Shown: piece after piece, positions 41,696 to 53,003 of the stretch
How the letters are laid out: each line of letters begins with the position of its first letter
Numbering within the stretch: position 1 is the stretch's first letter
Notes under the pieces: model-generated
Databases searched by the model: none
What the model was told of the DNA's origin: nothing
The model's input: only the letters and a program-made list of their open reading frames with translations
Program-made: the position numbers and the translations under genes
Assembly (NCBI RefSeq): GCF_900129455.1
Contig: NZ_FQVU01000002.1
Span: 62,001 to 126,000, forward strand
Direction of reading: 5' to 3'
Length of the DNA: 64,000 nt
DNA from: Jatrophihabitans endophyticus
Lineage (GTDB): Bacteria > Actinomycetota > Actinomycetes > Mycobacteriales > Jatrophihabitantaceae

Positions 41696-42586
41696 TTACG
41701 GATAGAGGCCCTCGCGTCGCAATACGGCGAGAATGTCGCCCGTTCTTGCCAATATCCGCCCCCGCTCAAATGACATATAGACGATTCCCGCTACGTTTGA
41801 GAAATGCTCTACACCTTCTTCTACCATTAGAATTGCCCGGTGGTACCCGAGGCGTCCCTGAAAAAGGCCCGCTTCGTGAATGACGTTCTGCCGAGCCCGG
41901 AATGTATGGTCGGATTGTTCGTCTTCTGCCGTCATTACGAGCAATGCGAAATCAGCTGATTGAAGCATTTCGGAGATTACATCGCGAACCGCGTGCCCTT
42001 CACGCGCACCCGACTCAAAAGCGATTATGTCGATATCGTGTTTGTCGCGAAGATCGGCTTGCAACTCGCGCCAGTCGGGTGCCCCGCCGTGGCCGAGGAA
42101 GATCTTTGACTTCGCGCGCTTCTTCGGAACCTGGCTTCCCGGAAGACGCGCATCGTTATCGAGCGTTTGCAGTAGTCTCAGACCGTGAACCCGTTCGGCG
42201 ACTTCAATATTGACGATTGTAGATGCAGGTCCGATCGACGTCTGCATGACCAATCGAGGAGCGCGGAGACTAAAATCTGGAAGTGATGAACGCCAATATA
42301 GGCCGAATATGTATTGACTGAAGCCGGCCTTATAGGCCGCCACGTACTCGTCGATAGAGTCGTAGTCCCAGTACTCACCGTCTCGGGTCACAGAGAGGTG
42401 GGTATCCAGCTCGGCCTCCTCGCGAAAACTTAGACGTCTTTCACCGCGGGCAGCCTTCTCAAGACCTTCATCTTCCCACCTTCGCATCAAGTCTTGAAAC
42501 TGAACGAATAGGGCCGAAAATATCGAACTAGAAAATCGGATATCCTCGTAGGACTTCTTGACTTCGAGCATCGGCGAGCCTGACAT
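41696..42586 (-). CDS. TIR-like (CAP12/Pycsar effector type) nucleotide-binding protein in low-GC island
   Basis: A 296-residue protein. The C-terminal domain (about 160-290) is the TIR-like family of PF10137: SKIFLGHGGAPDWRELQADLRDKH, IIAFESGAREGHAVRDVISEMLQSADFALLVMTAEDE and ARQNVIHEAGLFQGRLG with the probable catalytic Glu238 of NAD-cleaving TIR enzymes. The N-terminal half (1-150) is a domain I do not recognise (YWDYDSIDEYVAAYKAGFSQYIFGLYW). The gene is visibly richer in A/T than everything around it, so it is probably acquired. No cyclase, ThsA or other partner is adjacent. Likely an abortive-infection effector; ATG 42586 or 42571 may be the start. Confidence 0.8.
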   Translation of the reverse strand: MSGSPMLEVKKSYEDIRFSSSIFSALFVQFQDLMRRWEDEGLEKAARGERRLSFREEAELDTHLSVTRDGEYWDYDSIDEYVAAYKAGFSQYIFGLYWRSSLPDFSLRAPRLVMQTSIGPASTIVNIEVAERVHGLRLLQTLDNDARLPGSQVPKKRAKSKIFLGHGGAPDWRELQADLRDKHDIDIIAFESGAREGHAVRDVISEMLQSADFALLVMTAEDEQSDHTFRARQNVIHEAGLFQGRLGYHRAILMVEEGVEHFSNVAGIVYMSFERGRILARTGDILAVLRREGLYP

Positions 42587-42835
42587 GGGGCAGTCTTACG
42601 CCCCTCCGGGGTTATCAGCAACTCGAGCACGCCGCGGATTTGGAGCTCTGTCCGTAGCTGCCCTGGCTCCACGCTGTCCTTCCTGGCAAGCATTTGCGAC
42701 AGCCTGGCTCCTACGGCTCCTGATAGTCAGTGTCGCACCTCTAACCGCCGAGCTCGGTCGCTAGAAGCGTGCCCTCTAACCGACCAAACCCATAGGGCAA
42801 CGACCACGACCCAAACGTTCGGGCGCGCGCACCCT

Positions 42836-44388
<1,553 letters not shown>

Positions 44389-44397
44389 GGCGGAAGT

Positions 44398-45324
44398 CTA
44401 GGCGGTGGGCCTCGGCCGCCAGTCGTAGCTGTACCCGGTGAGCTCCTCGCTGACGTGCCAGAGGCGGCGCGCCAGGCGCTCGTCGTCCGCGTACGCCGAG
44501 AGCCGCGCCGGCCCGAGCGGCCCGCGGGTCTCGCCCAGGCGCTGCGGGCCGGTGTAGGAACCCGGCTCGGCCACGCAGGACGCGTAGAGGACGGCGCGGG
44601 CACCGGTCGCCGGCGACTGCGTGGTGAGCTTGAGCAGCGGCGGCGCGAGCAGCCGCACCGCCACCTTCGCCCCCATGCCCTGCCGGCTGCTGAACAGCCG
44701 CGTGGCCGCCACGCCCGGATGGGCTGCGGTCGAGGTCACCGACGAGCCGCGGGCGGTGAGCTCGCGGTGCAGCTGCATCGCGAAGAGCAGGTTGGCCAGT
44801 TTCGAGTTCCCGTAGGTGCGCTGCGCGTTGTAGGCGGTGCCGGCGTTGGCGTCGAGCACGCTCTCGTCGCCGGAGTGGTGCGCGACCGACGACACCGTCA
44901 CCACCCGGCCCCCCTCGGCCGCGGCCAAGGCGGGCAGCAGCAGACCGGTGAGCACGAAGTGCCCCAGGTGGTTCGTGCCGAACTGCAGCTCGAAGCCGTC
45001 GGTGGTGGTCGTCGGGCGGGGCGGCGCCATCACGCCGGCGTTGTTCACGAGCAGGTCCAGCGGCCCGCGCCAGCTCTCGGCGAAGGACCGGACCGACGCC
45101 GTCGACGCGAGGTCGAGCTCCGCCGGCCGGACCGTCCCGCGCACCGCGTCGCCGACCCGGGCGGCGGCGTCCCGGACGGCGCTCGGGTTGCGCCCGGCGA
45201 GCACGACCGTCGCACCGTGGCCGGCGAGGGACGTCGCGGTCTGCAGCCCGATGCCCGAGTTGGCACCGGTGACCACGGCGACGCGACCGGCGAGGTCCGG
45301 CAGCGCGTCAGCCGTCCACGACAC
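44398..45324 (-). CDS. Short-chain dehydrogenase/reductase
   Basis: A 308-residue SDR (retinol dehydrogenase/WWOX-like length). The nucleotide motif VVTGANSGIGLQTA, NNAGVM, the catalytic Ser in VVTVSSVAHH, the Tyr/Lys in TYGNSKLANLLF and the HPGVAATRL segment are all present. GTG at 45324 chosen because it immediately precedes the conserved start (WTADALPDLAGRVAVVTG). Substrate unknown. Divergent from corA across 57 bp. Confidence 0.92.
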   Translation of the reverse strand: MSWTADALPDLAGRVAVVTGANSGIGLQTATSLAGHGATVVLAGRNPSAVRDAAARVGDAVRGTVRPAELDLASTASVRSFAESWRGPLDLLVNNAGVMAPPRPTTTTDGFELQFGTNHLGHFVLTGLLLPALAAAEGGRVVTVSSVAHHSGDESVLDANAGTAYNAQRTYGNSKLANLLFAMQLHRELTARGSSVTSTAAHPGVAATRLFSSRQGMGAKVAVRLLAPPLLKLTTQSPATGARAVLYASCVAEPGSYTGPQRLGETRGPLGPARLSAYADDERLARRLWHVSEELTGYSYDWRPRPTA

Positions 45325-45381
45325 GGCATCGACGCTACGCGCGCCTGCAGGCGCAGGCGAGCGGCACGCGACAATGCACAG

Positions 45382-46371
45382 ATGGCACCTCCTCCACCGA
45401 TCCGCACCCGGGTCTGGCGCAACGCCACGCTCGAGCGCGAGGACTTCCCCTTCGAGCAGGTCTCGGACTACCTCGCCGAGCCCGACACCCTCGTGTGGGC
45501 CGATCTCGTCTCGCCCGACTCCGCCACCGTGGGGAGCCTCGCCGAGGAGCTCGGGCTGGACCCGCACGCCGTCGAGGACGCGCTGGCCGAGAGCGAGCGC
45601 CCCAAGGCGACGCGCTACCAGAGCCACCTGTTCCTCACCGCGTACTCGCTGCGGCGCGACGCCGACGGCGACCTCACCGTCGGCCGCATCTCGATCTTCT
45701 TCACGCGGCACGCGCTCGTGACCGTCCGCCTGGACGACGCGATCGACATGACGGCGGTGACGCGACGGTGGGACGAGAACGCCGATCTGCTCAAGTTCGG
45801 CACCCGCGCCCTGCTGCACGGCGTGCTCGACCAGATGGTCGACGACTACTTCGACGCACTGCAGGTGCTCGACGACGAGATCGAGTCGATCGAGGACGTC
45901 CTGTTCGACGAGGACGCCGCCGCGGCGAAGGACGTCTCGCGCACGGTGTACGAGCTGCGCCGCTCGCTGGTGCAGGCGCGGCGGGCGATCCTGCCGATGC
46001 GCGAGGTCGTCGGCACCGTGGTGCGGCGGACACTCGCCGACGACGGCACCGCCGAGCTGCAGCCCTACTACGAGGACCTCTCCGACCACGTCCTGCGCGC
46101 AGTCGACTGGACCGACACGCTGCGCGACGAGATCACGTCCGTCTTCGACACCAACATGCAGCTGTCGGACAACCGCATGAACCAGATCATGAAGAAGCTG
46201 ACCGGCTGGGCCGCCATCATCGCCGTCCCCACGGCGGTGACGGGCTGGTACGGGCAGAACGTCCCCTACCCGGGTTTCGACCAGCCCTGGGGCTTCTGGG
46301 TGAGCGTCATCGTCATCGTGGTGATGGCGGCCGTGCTCTACGTGTCGTTCAAGAAGCGCGACTGGTTGTAG
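45382..46371 (+). CDS. corA: CorA-family divalent cation channel
   Basis: A 329-residue CorA-like protein. A cytoplasmic alpha/beta domain and long helices (about 1-255) are followed by two C-terminal transmembrane helices and a basic end (SFKKRDWL). The selectivity signature reads YGQNVPYPGF instead of the classic YGMNF, a variant often seen in actinobacteria. It probably conducts Mg2+ or another divalent ion. The start is ATG 45382 because the preceding frame is not protein-like. Confidence 0.9.
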   Translation: MAPPPPIRTRVWRNATLEREDFPFEQVSDYLAEPDTLVWADLVSPDSATVGSLAEELGLDPHAVEDALAESERPKATRYQSHLFLTAYSLRRDADGDLTVGRISIFFTRHALVTVRLDDAIDMTAVTRRWDENADLLKFGTRALLHGVLDQMVDDYFDALQVLDDEIESIEDVLFDEDAAAAKDVSRTVYELRRSLVQARRAILPMREVVGTVVRRTLADDGTAELQPYYEDLSDHVLRAVDWTDTLRDEITSVFDTNMQLSDNRMNQIMKKLTGWAAIIAVPTAVTGWYGQNVPYPGFDQPWGFWVSVIVIVVMAAVLYVSFKKRDWL

Positions 46372-46449
46372 CGCGTCGCGGACATCACCCTCGCCGGCGT
46401 GTAACACTGGTGTGAGACCAGTACGCACGACGCCGGGGACGCGGGGGCG

Positions 46450-47400
46450 ATGATTCGGCAGGCGACGGGGCAGCGTTCTGCTGCTGCCCGCAGCGACGGC
46501 CCGGGACGGGCGGTGAGCCCGGCACGGCCCGGGCCGCTCGTGCTGCTGCTCGCGGTCGTGGCCGTCGCCGCCGCCGTGGCCGCCGTGGGCACCCCGGGCT
46601 GGTGGCCGACCGTCGTCGCCGTGGCCGCGGCCGTCGCGGTCACCGTCGTCGCGGCGTGGCGCCTCGGCGCCGCCAGCACGCGGCCCGCGGCGGTGACCAC
46701 GCGTCCCGAGGCCGCGCCGGCGCGCACCGACCTGATCGCCGCGGTGTCGCACGACCTGCGCACCCCGCTCGCGACGATCGGCGCCTACGTGGAACTGCTC
46801 GAGGCCGGCGACGCCGGCGAGCTCAGCGGCGAGCAGCGCCAGATGCTCGACGTCGTGGAGGAGAACGTCCAGCGCGCCTACGCGATCGCCGACGACCTGA
46901 TCGAGCTGCGCGGTGCCGACAGCCACGCCCGCGAGGCCGTCCTGGTCGAGGACGTCCTCGCCCGAGCCGTCCGCTCCATCGGGCCGAGCGCCCGGCGTCG
47001 CGGTCTGACGCTCGCCGTCGACGCGCGGCTCGACGGCGCGCGGGTCACCGGCAACGCCGTCCAGCTCGACCGGGTGCTCACGAACCTGCTCTCGAACGCG
47101 GTCAAGTTCACCCCCGAGGGCGGGTCGGTCACGGTGCACGGCCGTGCCGAGGGCGGCAGCGTCGTCGTCGAGGTCACCGACACCGGCGCGGGCATCCCGG
47201 CCCGCGAGCAGCACCGCATCTTCGAGCGCTACTACCGGGCCGACGCCGCCCGCGCCGGTCGTGTCCCGGGCAGTGGCCTGGGCCTCGCCATCGTCCGCGA
47301 GCTCGTCGCCCAGCACGGCGGAGCCGTCGACGTCCGCTCGCGGCCGGGGCAGGGCGCGACGTTCACGCTCACCCTGCCCGCCCTCGCCGTCGCCGCCTGA
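46450..47400 (+). CDS. Sensor histidine kinase, orphan
   Basis: A 316-residue membrane kinase. Two N-terminal helices (about 29-46 and 52-69) with almost no outside loop, then the HisKA motif AAVSHDLRTPLATIGAYVELLE and an HATPase domain (VLTNLLSNAVKFTPEGG; VTDTGAGIPAREQHRIFERYYRAD; GSGLGLAIVRELVAQHGG). No HAMP domain. No response regulator is adjacent. Lack of an outside sensor suggests it detects a membrane or cytoplasmic signal. Confidence 0.92.
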   Translation: MIRQATGQRSAAARSDGPGRAVSPARPGPLVLLLAVVAVAAAVAAVGTPGWWPTVVAVAAAVAVTVVAAWRLGAASTRPAAVTTRPEAAPARTDLIAAVSHDLRTPLATIGAYVELLEAGDAGELSGEQRQMLDVVEENVQRAYAIADDLIELRGADSHAREAVLVEDVLARAVRSIGPSARRRGLTLAVDARLDGARVTGNAVQLDRVLTNLLSNAVKFTPEGGSVTVHGRAEGGSVVVEVTDTGAGIPAREQHRIFERYYRADAARAGRVPGSGLGLAIVRELVAQHGGAVDVRSRPGQGATFTLTLPALAVAA

Positions 47401-47408
47401 GCCTCTCG

Positions 47409-47503
47409 GGTTGGCCCCATCCCCGCGCGGTGGGAACGCGTCGACAGCCGCGCTCGCATGGGGCCAACCGACGCAGTAGGCACGCGCACCTGGGGCCGAC
47501 CGA
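47409..47503. repeat. Inverted repeat between convergent genes with an extra half-site
   Basis: GGTTGGCCCCAT (47409-47420) and ATGGGGCCAACC (47458-47469) form a perfect 12-bp inverted repeat around a 37-nt loop that can extend the stem (GCGCGG/CCGCGC). A third half, TGGGGCCGACCGA at 47491-47503, repeats the right arm with one change. It lies between the stops of the kinase and fgd genes and may end transcription both ways. Confidence 0.75.
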
Positions 47504-47527
47504 CCCCGCGCTTCGCGCCGGCGAGAC

Positions 47528-48532
47528 CTACAGCGCGCGGAGCCGGGGCAGGATCTCCTTGCCGTAGAGCTCGAGGAACGTCGCTTGGTCCGGGCCGGGC
47601 GCGTGGAAGACCAGGTGGTTGAAGCCCAGGTCGAGGTAGGTCTTGATCTTCTCGACGTGCTCGTCGGGGTCGGTCGAGACGATGAAGCGCTTCGCGGTCT
47701 GCTCGACGGACAGGTCGTCGGCGAGGCGCTGCATCTCGACCGGGTCCTCGACACCGGACTTCTGCTCGGCCGTGAGCCCCAGCGCACCCCAGAACCGGGT
47801 CGCGTCCATGGCCTTGTCGCGGTCGTGGTCGAAGGACACCTTGACCTCGATCATCATGTCGATGTCGCCGACGTCGCGACCGGCCTTCTCCGCGCCCTCG
47901 GCGATCGCCGGCATGAGGGTGTCGGTGTAGAGCTCCGGGTCCTTGCCCGAGGTGGTGATCCAGCCGTCGCCCTGCCGTCCGGCGAAGCGGGTGGCCGCCG
48001 GGCCCGAGGACGCCAGCCAGATCGGGACGTCCTGCTCGGGCCGGTCGTAGATCGTCGCCTTGTCCGTGGAGTAGAAGTCACCCTCGAACGTCACGCGCTC
48101 GCCGTTCCAGAGCTCGCGGATGAGCTTCACGGCCTCGCGGAAGCGGGCGAAGCGCTCCTTGCCGTCGGGCCACTCGACCCCGAGCGGCACCTCGTTCATC
48201 GACTCGCCCGATCCCATGCCGAGCACGACCCGGCCCGGGTAGAGGCAGCCCAGCGTGGCGAACGCCTGCGCGACGATCGCCGGGTGGTAGCGGAACGTCG
48301 GGGTGAGCACGGACGTCCCGATCGTGATCCGCTCGGTGCTCGCGCCGAGCGCGCCCAGCCACGTCATCGCGAACGGCGCGTGCCCGCCGTCGTGACGCCA
48401 CGGCTGCAGGTGGTCGGACACGAAGACCGAGTCGAACCCGTTCTGCTCGGCCAGCACGCCGTAGCGCAGCAGCTCCTGCGGCGGGAACTGCTCGTTCGAC
48501 GCCTTGTACCCCAGCTTGAGTTCCCTGCTCAC
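47528..48532 (-). CDS. fgd: F420-dependent glucose-6-phosphate dehydrogenase-like enzyme
   Basis: A 334-residue LLM-family protein closely matching Fgd1: LKLGYKASNEQFPPQELL, VSDHLQPWRHDGGHAPF, GTSVLTPTFRYHPAIVAQAFATLGCLYPGRVVLGMGSGE, ERFARFREAVKLIRELW and DDLSVEQTAKRFIVSTDPDEHVEK. The SDH..PWRH and TSVLTPT segments contact F420 in Fgd. It reduces F420 with glucose-6-phosphate. The GTG at 48532 lies 8 bp after the guaB3 stop, so the two are probably co-transcribed. Some close relatives use other sugar phosphates or alcohols. Confidence 0.88.
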   Translation of the reverse strand: MSRELKLGYKASNEQFPPQELLRYGVLAEQNGFDSVFVSDHLQPWRHDGGHAPFAMTWLGALGASTERITIGTSVLTPTFRYHPAIVAQAFATLGCLYPGRVVLGMGSGESMNEVPLGVEWPDGKERFARFREAVKLIRELWNGERVTFEGDFYSTDKATIYDRPEQDVPIWLASSGPAATRFAGRQGDGWITTSGKDPELYTDTLMPAIAEGAEKAGRDVGDIDMMIEVKVSFDHDRDKAMDATRFWGALGLTAEQKSGVEDPVEMQRLADDLSVEQTAKRFIVSTDPDEHVEKIKTYLDLGFNHLVFHAPGPDQATFLELYGKEILPRLRAL

Positions 48533-48540
48533 GATGCGCT

Positions 48541-49665
48541 TCAGCGCTCCCCTGTGACGATCAGCTCGGCCTTCTGGAATTCCTTGAGGGTGGAGTACCC
48601 GCACTTGCCCATGACCCTGCGCACCGCGCCGAAGAGGTTCCGTTCGCCGGACGGGTCGGCGGTGGGGCCGAGCAGCAGCTCCTCGAGCGTCGGGCGGCGC
48701 TCGTCGTCGCCGTCGAACGCGAGCTCGGTGACGCGGGAGCGGGGCACGCGCGGGTGGGCCGCCGTGGCGTCCCAGTAGCGCCCCCGGCCGGGGGCGTCGG
48801 ACGCCACCGCGAGCGGTTCGCCGAGCATGACCGCGTCGGCGCCGCACGCCAGCGCCTTGGCGATGTCGCCGCCGGTCGCGAGATCGCCGTAGGCGACCAG
48901 GTGGACGTAGCGACCGCCGGTCTCGTCCAGGTAGTCGCGTCGCGCGGCCGCGGCGTCGATCAGCGCCGTGGCCATGGGGACGTCGATGCCGAGCACGGAG
49001 TGCGTCGTCGAGCCGAGGTGCGCGCCGTAGCCGATGATCACGCCGGCCGCGCCGGTGCGCATCAGGTGCAACGCGGTCTGGTAGTTCGACACCCCGCCGA
49101 CGAGGACGGGCACGTCGAGGTCGGCGATGAACGTCTTGAGGTTCAACCCGGGGACGTCCTCGGCGAGCACGTGCTCGGCGGAGATGACGGTCCCCTGGAT
49201 GACCAGCAGGTCGACGCCCTCGGCGAGCGCGTGCGGGGCGAGCTCGGCGGTGTGCTGCGGCGAGAGCCGCACCGCGACCCGCCCGCCCCCGGCGCGCAGC
49301 TCCTTGATGCGCGCGCGCAGCAGCTCCGGGACGACCGGCGCGGCGTAGACCCGCTGCAGGTCCGTGGTCTCGCTGTCGAGCCGGTCGAGCTCGACCGCGG
49401 CGTCCTCGTACCGCGTCCACAGCCCCTCGCCGTCGAGGACCGCCAGCCCGCCCAGCCGCTCGATCTCGGCGGCCGTCCCGGGTGAGACGACGGCGTCGGA
49501 CGGGGCGGCGACGAACGGCAGGTCGAAGGAGTGGGCGTCCATCTGCCAGGCGGTCGACACCATCGCCGACCCGCGGGTGCGCCGCGTCGGCACGAGGGCG
49601 ATCTCGCCCAGGTGGAAGCCGCGCCGGGCGCTGCGACCCAGGCCTATCTCGACTGTCTCGGGCAT
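48541..49665 (-). CDS. guaB3: GuaB3-family IMP dehydrogenase-related protein
   Basis: A 374-residue barrel protein of the GuaB3 group: ARRGFHLGEIALVPTRRTR, ALVGGVSNYQTALHLMRTGAAGVIIGYGAH and the conserved end GKCGYSTLKEFQKAELIV. There are no CBS domains. The loop that carries the catalytic Cys in true IMPDH (GSICTTR) is GYGAHLGSTTHS here, without Cys, as in mycobacterial GuaB3. Work on the cyanobacterial protein indicates GMP reductase-type activity; activity here is unproven. It is upstream of fgd. Confidence 0.92.
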   Translation of the reverse strand: MPETVEIGLGRSARRGFHLGEIALVPTRRTRGSAMVSTAWQMDAHSFDLPFVAAPSDAVVSPGTAAEIERLGGLAVLDGEGLWTRYEDAAVELDRLDSETTDLQRVYAAPVVPELLRARIKELRAGGGRVAVRLSPQHTAELAPHALAEGVDLLVIQGTVISAEHVLAEDVPGLNLKTFIADLDVPVLVGGVSNYQTALHLMRTGAAGVIIGYGAHLGSTTHSVLGIDVPMATALIDAAAARRDYLDETGGRYVHLVAYGDLATGGDIAKALACGADAVMLGEPLAVASDAPGRGRYWDATAAHPRVPRSRVTELAFDGDDERRPTLEELLLGPTADPSGERNLFGAVRRVMGKCGYSTLKEFQKAELIVTGER

Positions 49666-49857
49666 GACGTCGAGTCTGCCCCACCCCCCGCGTCCCGCCG
49701 AGCCACCGCCCCGTCCCGCGGCCGGCGTGCCCCCGACGCAATCCGTGCGAGTGTCCGAATCGACAGCAGGTACGCGGCTTGGCTACTTTCGTACTGCACC
49801 CGGGCCCCGCCGCACCGTCGTCGCCGTGCCCGACGTTCCACGAAAGGGTTCGAGCCC

Positions 49858-50529
49858 ATGACGGCAGCGGAGACGCCCGCGTCGATCACCCGCATCTTCC
49901 TGCTCGACGACCACGAGATCGTCCGCCGCGGGCTGGCCGAACTGCTCAACGGCGTGGAGGACTTCGACGTGGTCGGCGAGGCCGGCACCGTGGCCGAGGC
50001 GCTGCGTCGCATCCCCGCCGTCAACCCCGACGTCGCCATCCTGGACGGTCGCCTCCCCGACGGCAGCGGCATCGAGGTGTGCCGGGTCGTGCGCGAGGAG
50101 CAGCCGCACGTCCGCTGCCTGATCCTGACCTCCTACGACGACGACGAGGCGATCTTCGCCGCCGTCCTCGCCGGCGCGGCCGGGTACGTGCTCAAGCAGA
50201 TCCGCGGCTCGAACCTGATCGACGCCGTCCGGCAGGTCGCGGCCGGGCAGTCGCTGCTGGACCCGTCGGTGACCGACCGCGTCCTGCGCCGCATCCGCGA
50301 GGGCAAGCAGGAGGACGCCCGCCTCGCCTCCCTCAACGCCCAGGAGCGCAAGATCCTCGCACTCATCGCCGAGGGGCTCACCAACCGCCAGATCGGCGAG
50401 CGGCTCTTCCTCGCCGAGAAGACGGTCAAGAACAACGTGTCGAGCCTGCTCGCCAAGCTCGGCATGCAGCGCCGCACCCAGGCCGCCGTCTTCGGCGCCA
50501 ACCTGCGCGACGACGGCGACTCGTTCTAG
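49858..50529 (+). CDS. LuxR/NarL-family response regulator (DevR-like), orphan
   Basis: A 223-residue response regulator. Receiver: FLLDDHEIVRRGLAELLN, phospho-acceptor Asp in VAILDGRLPDGSG and Lys in YVLKQIRG. LuxR domain: LNAQERKILALIAEGLTNRQIGERLFLAEKTVKNNVSSLLAKLG. The K-N-N-V-S-S-L-L-A-K-L pattern resembles DevR/DosR. ATG at 49858 after CGAAAGG. No kinase gene is adjacent; it lies between the convergent guaB and divergent guaB3 genes. Confidence 0.9.
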   Translation: MTAAETPASITRIFLLDDHEIVRRGLAELLNGVEDFDVVGEAGTVAEALRRIPAVNPDVAILDGRLPDGSGIEVCRVVREEQPHVRCLILTSYDDDEAIFAAVLAGAAGYVLKQIRGSNLIDAVRQVAAGQSLLDPSVTDRVLRRIREGKQEDARLASLNAQERKILALIAEGLTNRQIGERLFLAEKTVKNNVSSLLAKLGMQRRTQAAVFGANLRDDGDSF

Positions 50530-50578
50530 CCCGCACCGCCCGTCGGTTGCCGCGCAGGAAGATCCACGCGGGCCGGCG

Positions 50579-52999
<2,421 letters not shown>

Positions 53000-53003
<4 letters not shown>

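Noticed and set aside
44398-47787. Very long open frame (over 1100 codons) on the minus strand
   Set aside because: Only its last part (from 45324) is the SDR. The remainder is antisense to corA and the histidine kinase, and such shadow frames are common in GC-rich DNA.
48541-49665. Second functional IMP dehydrogenase
   Set aside because: It lacks CBS domains and the catalytic Cys loop. It fits GuaB3, while the true IMPDH is at 50579-52108.
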